Assembly: GCF_025263685.1 (NCBI RefSeq)
Contig: NZ_CP092109.1
Span: 2,667,001 to 2,731,000 of the forward strand
Origin: Geoalkalibacter halelectricus
Lineage (GTDB): Bacteria; Desulfobacterota; Desulfuromonadia; Desulfuromonadales; Geoalkalibacteraceae
DNA: 64,000 bases
Direction: 5' to 3'
Position 1 is the first letter of the stretch. Every line of letters starts with the position of its first letter. The notes below the pieces were generated by a model. That model was not told where the DNA came from and ran no database searches. It worked only from the letters and a program-made list of their open reading frames with translations. Of the stretch, positions 33,588 to 42,116 are shown one piece after another. A program made the translations under genes and the position numbers.

Positions 33588-34148
33588 ATGTCTCAAGATA
33601 AAATCATTAATGGCGTCAATGTTACCCAGTTGGTCAACACCATTGAGCTGATTAAGGAAAAACCCACGATCGCCGATTTTAAGTTTCGCGCCACCAACAA
33701 ATGGGTGGGCGGCACCCATAATCGGGCGCGGGTGAAGGATTTTTTCGGTGCCGGCGAAGAGGATAACTCACGCGCGGCCATGACTTTTGAAATCGACGAG
33801 CCGCCGGTGCTGTTGGGCGAAAACCAGGGTGCGAACCCGGTGGAGTATTTGCTGGTCGCATTGTCGGGTTGTTTGACGACTTCCCTGGTGGCCCATGCCG
33901 CGGCGCGGGGCATTCAACTGCGCAGTGTGGAATCTCGCCTGGAGGGCGATCTTGATCTGCACGGATTCCTGGGCCTGTCGGAAACCGCGGAGGTGGGTTA
34001 TAAGGAAATCCGCGTGTCCTTCAAGATCGATGCGGATCTCTCGCCCGAGCAGAAGCAGGAGCTGATCGAGATGGCGCAAAAGTATTCCCCGGTTTTCAAT
34101 TCCATCGCCAAGCCCGTGCCGGTGAAGGTGGGTCTGGCTCAAGATTAA
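33588..34148 (+). CDS. OsmC/Ohr-family protein
   Basis: This 186-residue protein has the OsmC fold with a conserved Glu region (PPVLLGENQGANPVEYLL) and a Cys in LVALSGCLTTSLV. The second peroxidatic Cys of true OsmC/Ohr is not evident in the C-terminal half, so a peroxide-reductase role is doubtful and it fits the broader redox-linked YhfA-type group. A Pro/Val-rich C-terminus follows. AAGGAGG precedes the ATG. A stem-loop follows at 34167-34220. Confidence 0.85.
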   Translation: MSQDKIINGVNVTQLVNTIELIKEKPTIADFKFRATNKWVGGTHNRARVKDFFGAGEEDNSRAAMTFEIDEPPVLLGENQGANPVEYLLVALSGCLTTSLVAHAAARGIQLRSVESRLEGDLDLHGFLGLSETAEVGYKEIRVSFKIDADLSPEQKQELIEMAQKYSPVFNSIAKPVPVKVGLAQD

Positions 34149-34166
34149 AACCGGGTAAGCTCAAAG

Positions 34167-34220
34167 GGGAAAATGATCTGCCGGGGAGAAGGTCAACTCT
34201 CCATCGCCGGTCATTTTCCC
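34167..34220 (+). terminator. Stem-loop after the OsmC-like gene
   Basis: Outer arms GGGAAAATGA (34167-34176) and TCATTTTCCC (34211-34220) pair perfectly, and the enclosed sequence can fold further (GGAGA with TCTCC). It starts 19 bp past the stop codon. A T-run is absent; it may combine with a second GGGGAA/TTCCC pairing just downstream. Confidence 0.5.
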
Positions 34221-34321
34221 TGGGGAATTTTCCCGAGAAAATCTTTGCCCGCCGTAAATCCCCTGTGCTAATCTTTCTCACTTCTTTTTGACGCTAAAAT
34301 CATCGACCCCCTTCATTCTCC

Positions 34322-35080
34322 ATGGAAAAACAGCGCCTGGATAAATTGTTGCTCGACCGGGGGCTGGCCGTTTCGCGCCAGCGGGCTCAGGCTTTGATTC
34401 TGGCCGGTCAGGTGCTGGTCGACGGCAAGCCGCTGGACAAGGCCGGCACCCTGGTCAGGGCCGATGCCGAACTGAGTCTGCGCGGCGAGCAGATGCCTTA
34501 TGTCTCGCGCGGCGGTCTCAAATTGGCCGGCGGTCTGAATGCCTTTGCCCTTGACGTGCGCGGACGCATCGCCCTGGATGTGGGCGCTTCCACGGGCGGC
34601 TTTACCGACTGCCTTTTGCAACGCGGCGCCGAGCGGGTTTACGCGGTGGATGTAGGCTATGGCCAACTGGCCTGGAAGCTGCGCCAGGACGCGCGCGTCG
34701 TCAACCTGGAACGCACCAACATCCGCAATCTGTCGCCGCAGCAGTTGACTGAGCGACCGACCCTGGCGGTGATCGATGCGTCCTTCATCTCGCTGGAAAA
34801 AGTTTTGCCGCCGACCCTGGCGTTGCTGGCTGCCGAAGCCGACATCGTCGCTTTGATCAAGCCCCAATTCGAGGTGGGACGCGGCCAGGTCGGCAAAGGC
34901 GGGGTGGTGCGCGATGCCGGCCAACAGGCGGCGGTGGTGGAGAAAATTTCCGTCTTTGCCCAAAGTCTGGGCTGCACGGTGCTGGCGGTAACGGAGAGCC
35001 CAGTGCTCGGCCCCAAGGGCAACCGCGAATTTCTCATCCACCTGCGCAAAGCGCCGATGAGCGAACAAGGAATCTCATGA
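34322..35080 (+). CDS. tlyA: TlyA-family rRNA 2'-O-methyltransferase
   Basis: This 252-residue protein has an N-terminal S4 RNA-binding domain (RLDKLLLDRGLAVSRQRAQA) and a C-terminal FtsJ-type methyltransferase (ALDVGASTGGFTDCLLQRGA, VVNLERTNIRNL, ALIKPQFEVGR). TlyA methylates ribosomal RNA. The gene overlaps the tetrapyrrole-methylase-like gene by 4 bp. No strong ribosome site is visible before ATG 34322, but the domain begins immediately. Confidence 0.93.
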   Translation: MEKQRLDKLLLDRGLAVSRQRAQALILAGQVLVDGKPLDKAGTLVRADAELSLRGEQMPYVSRGGLKLAGGLNAFALDVRGRIALDVGASTGGFTDCLLQRGAERVYAVDVGYGQLAWKLRQDARVVNLERTNIRNLSPQQLTERPTLAVIDASFISLEKVLPPTLALLAAEADIVALIKPQFEVGRGQVGKGGVVRDAGQQAAVVEKISVFAQSLGCTVLAVTESPVLGPKGNREFLIHLRKAPMSEQGIS

Positions 35081-35850
35081 ACGAGCACAAGGTTTATTTC
35101 ATCGGCGCCGGACCGGGTGATCCGGAATTTTTGACCCTCAAGGGCGCGCGCGCCCTGGAGCGGTGTCAATTGGTATTCGTGCCCACGCCCTACGAGCAGA
35201 CCTTTGCCGATCTTCTCGGAGGCAAAACGCTCCTGGTGCCTTTTGATTACTATTTCGAAGAGCTTCTGGAGCACATTCGCGCCGGGCTTGAAACGGCTTC
35301 GGTGGCGTTTCTGGTGCCGGGCGACCTGACCTTTTATTCCCCCTTCCAGGGCCTGATCGACACCCTGGGCGCCGCAGCCGAGGTGATTCCCGGGGTCGGC
35401 ACCGCCAATGCGGCCTCCGCGCGTCTGAAGAAGACTCTGGATTTGCCCGGGGTCTGCAAGAGCGCGGTCATCGTTTCGCCGCGCACCCTCGGCGATCGTC
35501 CCGAGGATCCCAAGCTGATCGACTTTGCGCGCCCCGGCACCTCGTTGCTCATCTACATGAACAACATTCCTCTGCCCAATCTGGTCGAAGAGCTGCGCCG
35601 CGGCTATCAGAGTGATGTGCCCATCGCCATCATTCACCGCCTGTGCCTGCCCGGTGAGGAGATTGTTCTGGGAACCCTCGATGACATCGTCGCCAAGGTC
35701 GGGGAGCGGGATTTCTTCAATCTGCGCGCCAAGACCAAGCGCCCGGCCCTGACCCTGGTGCTGGTCGGCGAGTCCCTGGCGGCGGAGGAGGACGGCACCT
35801 GGTGGAACTATCGCCGCGACAACATCTGGCGTTACCGCGATGGGGACTGA
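35077..35850 (+). CDS. Tetrapyrrole-methylase-fold SAM methyltransferase
   Basis: This 257-residue protein shows the cobalamin/siroheme methyltransferase fold: VYFIGAGPGDPEFLTLKGARAL at the N-terminus, VAFLVPGDLTFYSPFQGL, EVIPGVGTANAASARL and IAIIHRLCLPGEEIVLGTL. It resembles CobM/CobI-type precorrin methylases, but no other cobalamin biosynthesis gene is nearby, so a specific step is not assigned. It overlaps tlyA by 4 bp and is followed by a U32 gene, an arrangement that does not suggest a pathway. Confidence 0.82.
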   Translation: MNEHKVYFIGAGPGDPEFLTLKGARALERCQLVFVPTPYEQTFADLLGGKTLLVPFDYYFEELLEHIRAGLETASVAFLVPGDLTFYSPFQGLIDTLGAAAEVIPGVGTANAASARLKKTLDLPGVCKSAVIVSPRTLGDRPEDPKLIDFARPGTSLLIYMNNIPLPNLVEELRRGYQSDVPIAIIHRLCLPGEEIVLGTLDDIVAKVGERDFFNLRAKTKRPALTLVLVGESLAAEEDGTWWNYRRDNIWRYRDGD

Positions 35851-35863
35851 GGAACGGTCAAGC

Positions 35864-36841
35864 ATGCATGGTGGCGCGCGCATGAAGATCATCTCGCCCG
35901 TGGATCATCGCGACGAAGCCCAGGGATTGCTGGATGCCGGCGCGGATGAGCTCTATGGTGGTTTTGTGCCCCCCGACTGGGAGGTGAAATTCGGCATGGC
36001 CGCCTCCATCAACCAGCGCACCTTTGCCGCCGCTCAAATCGGCAGCTTCGAGGACCTGGCCGCCATCGTCGCCCTGGCCCATGAACGAGGCCGCACCTTT
36101 TCCCTGACGCTGAACGCGCCTTTCTACGATCAAGCCATGCTGCCCGATCTGCTGGCGTATGTGGATGAGGCTTTGGCCGTGGGCGTCGATGCCGTCATTC
36201 TCGCCGATCTGGCCCTGCTGCGGCTGTTGGCGCGCCGGCATCCCGACCTGGAGTTGCATGCCAGCACCCTGGCGCACCTGGGCAATTCCGAAGCGGTCAG
36301 GTTCTTCCAGGCGCAAGGTGTGCGGCGCGTGGTGTTGCCGCGTCATCTGAGCGTGGCCGAGATGACCGCCATCGTCCGCGAGGTTCCGGGGCTGCGTTTC
36401 GACGCCTTCATGCTAGTGGGAAAATGTCCCAATACCGAGGGCTTGTGCACTCTTCACCACACCAGCCCCGATCGCATCTGGCCGTGCGAGATTCCCTACG
36501 AAATAACGCCCCTGCACGCGCCGGCGTCGCCGCAATTGCAGGCGGCCATGGCGCGCCAGGGCGGCTGGGCCACGACCAACCGCCGTCACGGCTGCGGTTT
36601 GTGCGCCATCCCGCATCTGGCCGCCGCCGGGATTTATGGACTCAAGCTCGTGGGGCGCGGCGCGCCGACGGCGCAAAAAATCAAGAACATTCAGTTGGTG
36701 CGGCGTTTTCTGGAATTGGCCGAGACGCAGCCGGATTTCGCCGCCTATCGGAGTCTGGCGAGAAAGGCGCATGCGCAAAGATTCGGATCGCCCTGCTCGC
36801 CCAATGTCTGTTATTATCCCGAATTCTATGAAGCGGAATAG
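35864..36841 (+). CDS. Peptidase U32-family protein
   Basis: This 325-residue protein has the U32 TIM-barrel pattern: DAGADELYGG, the substrate-like helix INQRTFAAAQIGS, LTLNAPFYDQ, AVILADLALL, and cysteines in KCPNTEGLC, WPCEIPYE and GCGLC that may ligate a cluster. U32 members include tRNA and rRNA hydroxylases and ubiquinone-related proteins such as UbiU/UbiV/RlhA/TrhP. The role here is open. I use ATG 35864 with GAGGAA about 10 bp upstream; ATG 35882 is an alternative. Confidence 0.8.
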   Translation: MHGGARMKIISPVDHRDEAQGLLDAGADELYGGFVPPDWEVKFGMAASINQRTFAAAQIGSFEDLAAIVALAHERGRTFSLTLNAPFYDQAMLPDLLAYVDEALAVGVDAVILADLALLRLLARRHPDLELHASTLAHLGNSEAVRFFQAQGVRRVVLPRHLSVAEMTAIVREVPGLRFDAFMLVGKCPNTEGLCTLHHTSPDRIWPCEIPYEITPLHAPASPQLQAAMARQGGWATTNRRHGCGLCAIPHLAAAGIYGLKLVGRGAPTAQKIKNIQLVRRFLELAETQPDFAAYRSLARKAHAQRFGSPCSPNVCYYPEFYEAE

Positions 36842-36936
36842 GGCGGGCCTGTGAGCTGCCGCGCGGGGCATGAAAACGCCAGTATTTTGGCTCTGCGCCG
36901 TCCCCGACAACTGACAACTGACCATCGGTTTATTAT

Positions 36937-38067
36937 ATGATTCGCATCCTACACACCGCCGATCTGCACCTCGACGCGCCCTTCGTGCAACTGGGCGACA
37001 AGGCAGGGCAGCGGCAGGACGATTTCCTCAAGACCTTCGAGCGCCTGCTCACGCTGGCCATCAAGAACGAGGTGCATCTTTTCGTGGTCGCCGGCGATCT
37101 GTTCGACCATTCGCGCCCCGACTCGGGCCTGGTCGGCCGGGTGCAGGCGGGGCTCAAACGCCTGGCGGATCGCGGCATCGTCCCGGTGCTGATTCCTGGA
37201 ACCCACGATAATGTCATCGCCCCGGATTCGGTCTACCGGCGCCACGAATTTCCCGGCGCCCTGGTTCTGCAGGAACCCAGTGTCGAGGAGCCGGCCTGCA
37301 TCAAGGTCCAGGGGACCGAGGTCTTTCTTTACGGCTTTGCCTACCGCTCAAGCGTTTCCGAGGATGCGCTGGCCTCCCTGCGGCGTCGCGGCGAGGACGG
37401 GCTGCATATCGGTTTGCTGCACGGCGCTCGCGAGGGCAGCCCCGAGTGGGATTATCGCAAAAAGGATCTACCCTTCAATCTGGCCTTGCTCAAGGGGCTG
37501 GATCTCGACTATGTGGCCCTCGGCCATTACCACGAATTCGAGGTGCTCAGCGACGAGGGGCGCATCTGGGCCTGCTATCCCGGCTCGCCCGAGGGCAAGC
37601 GCTTCGGGGAAAATGGGCCGCGCCACTGCGCCCTGGTCACGCTGGCTCCACGCAGCGCCAAAGTGGAAAAACTGCTGTGCAATACCCGCACCCTCGATGA
37701 GCGCACCCTCGATTTGGGCGGCTGCCCCGGGGAGGCCGAGGCGGCGGCGGCCATCGCCGCCCTGGGCAACCCCGATCTGCTTTTGCGCCTGACCCTGACC
37801 GGGGTGGTGGAGGCGCCGCTGGATTTGGTGCGGCTGCAGGCGCTGTTGGCCGGGCAATTTTTCCATCTGGATCTGATCGATCGCACCGGCCTCTACGACA
37901 GTCGTTTTGCGCGCCGCATCGAGGATGAGCAGACCGTGCGTGGACTGTTCGTGCGCCGCGCGCGCGCGCGCATCGGCGCGGCCGATGCCGAGGAGCGCCA
38001 GGTTCTGGAAGAGGCTTTTCGCGAGGTTCTGGTGCGCTTTCGTGCTTTCGGGGGAGGGGCGCCATGA
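36937..38067 (+). CDS. SbcD-like / YhaO-type DNA nuclease (calcineurin fold)
   Basis: This 376-residue metallophosphoesterase resembles the Mre11/SbcD nucleases: HTADLHLDAPF (metal ligands D and H), VVAGDLFDH, IPGTHDN, IGLLHG and ALGHYHEFE. It pairs with the AAA/SMC-like gene just downstream, overlapping by 4 bp. This pair is the YhaO/YhaN version of SbcCD, involved in processing DNA ends or hairpins. The 5' gap (36842-36936) carries two GACAACT direct repeats; no ribosome site is strong. Confidence 0.88.
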   Translation: MIRILHTADLHLDAPFVQLGDKAGQRQDDFLKTFERLLTLAIKNEVHLFVVAGDLFDHSRPDSGLVGRVQAGLKRLADRGIVPVLIPGTHDNVIAPDSVYRRHEFPGALVLQEPSVEEPACIKVQGTEVFLYGFAYRSSVSEDALASLRRRGEDGLHIGLLHGAREGSPEWDYRKKDLPFNLALLKGLDLDYVALGHYHEFEVLSDEGRIWACYPGSPEGKRFGENGPRHCALVTLAPRSAKVEKLLCNTRTLDERTLDLGGCPGEAEAAAAIAALGNPDLLLRLTLTGVVEAPLDLVRLQALLAGQFFHLDLIDRTGLYDSRFARRIEDEQTVRGLFVRRARARIGAADAEERQVLEEAFREVLVRFRAFGGGAP

Positions 38068-40283
38068 TCTTACGCAGTCTTGAATTGCGCCATTTCGGCA
38101 AGTTCGGTGAACGCAATTTCGAGTTTCGCCGCGGCATGAATCTGATCATCGGACCCAACGAGGCCGGCAAGTCCACCCTGGTCGAGGCCATTCCCGCGGT
38201 GCTGTTCGGGGTGCGTGGCAAGGAGCGCTTCCGCCCCTGGGGGCGCCAGGGCAGTTGCGAGGCGGCCCTGGTTCTCGAGGGCCGCGAACGCACCGTACGC
38301 ATCGAGCGCGATATCCTCAGTGACCGGGTGGAGCTTGTCGAGCGTGACGACCTCTATCACAATCTCTATCAGTTTGAGGGCAAGGTCTCGCCCCAGGGGC
38401 GCTCCTCCGAGCGCGGGGAATATCTCGAACAGCTCACCCGCCTGTTCGGCGTGGCCGATGAGGACATCTTTCGCGCCTCGCTCTATTTCGGTCAGGGCAG
38501 TCTCGAGATCTCGGGTCAGGGCGGCATGGCGGCCAAAATCAAGACCCTTTTGTCCGGCTTTGTCGAGGTGGATTACGATCGCGTGCTGCACACCTTGCAG
38601 GAGGATTATTTCGCCGTCACCCGGCAAAACCCCTGGGGCAAGGACAAGACTCGCGACCGTGAACTCGACGAGGTGCGTAAGCGTCTTGAGCAGCTCGAAA
38701 GTCGCTGGTTCGCCGAACAGGGCAGCCTCAAGGAACTTGAGGATCTGCGGGCAGAATTGGCTGAGCTGACGCGCTTTATCGAGGCCGGGCGCAGCGATTA
38801 CGACAAGGGCGAGCGTTACCTCGCCTGGGTGCGCAGGCAATGGGAGCTTGAGGATAAGGCGACGCAATTGCGGCGCGATTTGCAGCGCCTCGATCAGCAG
38901 GGCGATAAAGTCTCCGTTTTGCAACAGCGCCGCGCGGATATCGAACGGGAGCTGCAGGCGGCGGGCTTGCCACGCAAGCTGCCTGAAAAGCTGCCAGGAT
39001 TGCTGGCCGAGAGCGAGGCGGTTCGCCAGGATCTGGTGGCGGTGCAAACCGAGGCGGCCGCCTTGCGCGAGCAGCTTCTGGAACTGCCCAAGCCGTCCTG
39101 GACGTGGCGGCTGGGGGCCAGTCTGGCGGGCCTGGGCGCCGCCGGGGGGATGCTGGCCTGGCAGGGTGAGTGGTTGATCTGGAGTGCCGGTTCGCTGGTG
39201 GCGTTGTTGGCCGGGGTGTGGGCGCCCTATGCGTTGCAGCAGTTTCGCTTCAATGGCGATATGGGCGAGTTGCAGGAGCAGGGGCGACAACTCGAAGAAC
39301 GCCGCCTGGAGGTGCAGACGCGGCTTTCTCACCTGGACGAGCAGTTTGAGGCGCTGGGCCTGCGCATCTCCTCCGTCGAGCGGGTCAAGATGCTGCGCAA
39401 CCTCGACAAGCACCGGGAATTGGCGAACCAGTTGCGCGAGGTGGAAAGTGCCCTGGGAGTGCTTGAAGCCGAGGGCCTGATCAGCGCGGAAAAAGAGACC
39501 CTGCTGGAGGAGCTGGCGCAGATCGAGGAGCGGCTGGAAAATGAGCGCCCCAAGCAGCGCGAGGCCCTGCTGGGCCGCGAGGATCTGCCCGAAGCCGAGG
39601 AAAAGTTGCGCACTCTGGGGGAAGAGCTGCGGGAAAAAGAAAACCGTCTACTTGAGCTCACCCGCCGCGAGGCGGCCCTGCAGGGCGAGCTTGCCGACCT
39701 GGAACGCATCGAGGAAGAGGGCGCGCGTCTGCGTGAGGCCGAAGCTCAACTGGCGCGGCGCGCTCAATCCCTGCGCACGGCTTTCGATCTGCTCAATGAG
39801 TCCGTGGAAGAATTTCGCCAAACCTATTTAGAGCGTTTTTCCGCCGACATCGGTCAGGCGCTGGCCCTGGTGACCAGCGGGCGCTATGCCGAGGTGCGTC
39901 TGGAGGATGATTTTCGCCTGCTGCTGCGCATTCGCGGCAATCAGTGGCAGCCGGTGGAACATTTCAGTCGCGGCACCGTGGATGCGGTCTATTTCGCCGT
40001 GCGCCTGGCCTTGACCCGGCACCTGGCGCGCGGCCGCCATCTGCCCCTGCTGCTCGATGATCCCCTGGTCAATCTCGACGCGACGCGCCTGGCCGACACG
40101 TTGCAAATTCTCGAGCAAATCAGCGCCGAGCATCAGGTGGTGCTGCTGGCCCACGATGAGCGCCTGCTGCGCCAGGCTGCTCGCGGGCGCTGGAATGTGA
40201 TACCCTTGGAACAAGTCAAGACGCCTTCTCCCCAAGAACTTCAAGAAAGGAATGAAGATGTCCGACAACTGTATCTTTTGTAA
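38064..40283 (+). CDS. SbcC-like / YhaN-type ATPase
   Basis: This 739-residue protein has a Walker A GPNEAGKST (about residues 30-38) near the N-terminus, long coiled-coil stretches (180-270 and 440-600) around a central hydrophobic pair of helices (about 340-395), and a C-terminal ABC block (FSRGTVDAVYFAVRLAL, LLLDDPLVNLD, VVLLAHDERLL). It partners with the SbcD-like nuclease. The central membrane-like helices are known in YhaN-type proteins, unlike SbcC. The ATG overlaps the nuclease gene. Its last 26 bp overlap the HIT gene. Confidence 0.9.
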   Translation: MILRSLELRHFGKFGERNFEFRRGMNLIIGPNEAGKSTLVEAIPAVLFGVRGKERFRPWGRQGSCEAALVLEGRERTVRIERDILSDRVELVERDDLYHNLYQFEGKVSPQGRSSERGEYLEQLTRLFGVADEDIFRASLYFGQGSLEISGQGGMAAKIKTLLSGFVEVDYDRVLHTLQEDYFAVTRQNPWGKDKTRDRELDEVRKRLEQLESRWFAEQGSLKELEDLRAELAELTRFIEAGRSDYDKGERYLAWVRRQWELEDKATQLRRDLQRLDQQGDKVSVLQQRRADIERELQAAGLPRKLPEKLPGLLAESEAVRQDLVAVQTEAAALREQLLELPKPSWTWRLGASLAGLGAAGGMLAWQGEWLIWSAGSLVALLAGVWAPYALQQFRFNGDMGELQEQGRQLEERRLEVQTRLSHLDEQFEALGLRISSVERVKMLRNLDKHRELANQLREVESALGVLEAEGLISAEKETLLEELAQIEERLENERPKQREALLGREDLPEAEEKLRTLGEELREKENRLLELTRREAALQGELADLERIEEEGARLREAEAQLARRAQSLRTAFDLLNESVEEFRQTYLERFSADIGQALALVTSGRYAEVRLEDDFRLLLRIRGNQWQPVEHFSRGTVDAVYFAVRLALTRHLARGRHLPLLLDDPLVNLDATRLADTLQILEQISAEHQVVLLAHDERLLRQAARGRWNVIPLEQVKTPSPQELQERNEDVRQLYLL

Positions 40284-40605
40284 GATCGCGGCGGGCGAGA
40301 TTCCCTCGCGCATGGTATATCAGGACGATCAGGTGGTGGCCTTCGAGGATCTCAATCCGCAGGCGCCGCATCACATTCTGCTGGTGCCGCGCAAGCACAT
40401 CCGCACCACCCTCGATTTGACCACCGCCGACAATGAGTTGATCGGCCATATCCACCAGGTGGCGGGTCGGATCGCCCATGACCTCGAATTCGCCGAGGAC
40501 GGCTTTCGCCTGGTCAACAACTGCAACGAAGGGGCCGGCCAGTCGGTGTGGCACATCCATTTTCATCTGTTGGGCGGTCGGGATCTGACCTGGCCTCCGG
40601 GCTAG
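40258..40605 (+). CDS. HIT-family nucleotide hydrolase (HINT-like)
   Basis: This 115-residue HIT protein starts CIFCKIAAGEIP and ends with the catalytic HIHFHLLGGR, typical of Hint-type purine nucleoside phosphoramidases (AMP-lysine or AMP-NH2 hydrolysis). The ATG at 40258 is chosen since AAAGG is 7 bp upstream; ATG 40252 directly abuts that site. It starts inside the 3' end of the SbcC-like gene. Confidence 0.92.
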   Translation: MSDNCIFCKIAAGEIPSRMVYQDDQVVAFEDLNPQAPHHILLVPRKHIRTTLDLTTADNELIGHIHQVAGRIAHDLEFAEDGFRLVNNCNEGAGQSVWHIHFHLLGGRDLTWPPG

Positions 40606-40661
40606 CCATACCCCGAAACCAAGGATTGCCCACTTTGCCCGCGCCCGAAACCAGGAAGCCG

Positions 40662-42116
40662 ATGAACGAAGCCGACGAACGCACGCAGAAACGCCTGATC
40701 TCCGAAATCATGGAATTGCTCGTCACCCACTACGGTGGCGCCATGAGCGAGGAGGAACTCGACGACGCCATCGATGCCCTGCAGCGCGCCTTCGAGATGG
40801 CGCGCGCCTCCCACGAGGGGCAGTTGCGCAAATCTGGAGAACCCTATTTCTTTCATCCCCTGCGGGTTGCCCATCTGGCGGCCCGGCATTGGATGGATTT
40901 CAGTTCCATCATCGCCTCGCTGATGCACGATGTCGTCGAGGACACCCCCGTGACCCTCGCCGAGGTGGAGAAGGCTTTCGGCGGCGAGGTGGCGCTGTTG
41001 GTCAACGGCCTCACCAAGGCGTCGGATGAAAGCCTCAGCCGCGAGGCGCTCAAGGCCACAACCTATCGCAAGACCGTGCTGCTGGCCATTGAGGATGTGC
41101 GCGTCCTGTGCCTCAAATTCTGGGACCGACTGGACAACCTTCAGACCATCGGGGCCCTGCATCCCGACAAGCAGAGCCTGATTGCCGAGGAAACCCGCGC
41201 GATCTACGTTCCCCTTGCCCAGCACCTGGGCATGGGCCGGGTTGCTTCCGAGCTTGAGGCCCTGGCCCTGCGTATCCTCTACCCGCGCCGCTATCAGCGC
41301 TACCAAGGCGTGCTGGAGGGGTTGCGCGAGCAGATGGAGCCTTTTCTGCGCCAGATGCGCTCGCAGTTGCACAATGCCTGCGAACACCAGAAACTCGCTG
41401 TTTTGCTGCGCGATCGCTGGCGCCCCTTCTCCATTGCGGCCGCCAAGGTTCAGCACCGCGGGCTCGCCACCCTCTACACCCTTGAGATTCAAGTCGACCG
41501 CACCATGGATGCCTATCTGGCCCTGGGGCAGTTGCACAGCCTGTTTCACCCCATCCCGGGCAAGCTGCGCGATCATTTGCATATCGTTTCGCAGTTCGGC
41601 TATCAGGCGATCAAGACCACGATACAGGCCGGTGAGCATCGCCTGCGCGTCGAGATCACCACGCGTAAACTGGCGCGTTTCAACGAGGCCGGCGTTCTGG
41701 CGCCCGGCTTCGAGTTCAGCGTGAGCAATTTCAAGGGGTTGATGCAGTCGCTGACCGAAGGCGAATCGGTTTTCGATACCGAGAGCCTGCGTCTGGCCTC
41801 GGCATCCATCCAGGTCTATACCCCGGCCGGCGACACCCGTACCTTGCCGGAAGGCAGCAGCGCCCTGGATTTTGCCTTCGATATCCATGAGGACCTCGGA
41901 CTGCATGCGCGTCGGGCGCGGGTCAACGGCCAGACGCGTCTGTTGCGTTATCGATTGATGGACGGTGACCAGGTGGAGATCGAACAAAGCCCCACGCCCC
42001 AGGTTCTGCCCAAATGGCTGGAGTGGGCGGTGACGCCGCGGGCGCGCAATGCCGTGCGCCGCTATTTGCGCAGCCGGGTTAAAGGAGAGGAAAAAAATGA
42101 GGCAGTGGTTTCCTAA
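40662..42116 (+). CDS. RelA/SpoT-like protein with intact HD but degenerate synthetase domain
   Basis: This 484-residue protein follows the RSH layout. The HD hydrolase domain keeps FFHPLRVAHL, SLMHDVVED and FWDRLDNLQT, so the metal-binding residues of a ppGpp hydrolase are present. The synthetase-like region keeps FHPIPGKLRDHL and FGYQAIKTTI but has lost the usual Rsh residues around DLIAFRVL and KHLYSVYRKM; a TGS domain (QVYTPAGDTRTLPEGSSALDFAF) follows. It probably only degrades alarmones or a related nucleotide. Start ATG 40662 has AGGAA upstream. A second, full RSH is encoded at 49967-52123. It overlaps the next gene by 20 bp. Confidence 0.85.
   Translation: MNEADERTQKRLISEIMELLVTHYGGAMSEEELDDAIDALQRAFEMARASHEGQLRKSGEPYFFHPLRVAHLAARHWMDFSSIIASLMHDVVEDTPVTLAEVEKAFGGEVALLVNGLTKASDESLSREALKATTYRKTVLLAIEDVRVLCLKFWDRLDNLQTIGALHPDKQSLIAEETRAIYVPLAQHLGMGRVASELEALALRILYPRRYQRYQGVLEGLREQMEPFLRQMRSQLHNACEHQKLAVLLRDRWRPFSIAAAKVQHRGLATLYTLEIQVDRTMDAYLALGQLHSLFHPIPGKLRDHLHIVSQFGYQAIKTTIQAGEHRLRVEITTRKLARFNEAGVLAPGFEFSVSNFKGLMQSLTEGESVFDTESLRLASASIQVYTPAGDTRTLPEGSSALDFAFDIHEDLGLHARRARVNGQTRLLRYRLMDGDQVEIEQSPTPQVLPKWLEWAVTPRARNAVRRYLRSRVKGEEKNEAVVS

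Noticed and set aside
36842-36936. Direct repeat GACAACT ahead of the SbcD-like gene as a regulatory site
   Set aside because: Only two short copies; no evidence that it is more than low-complexity sequence.
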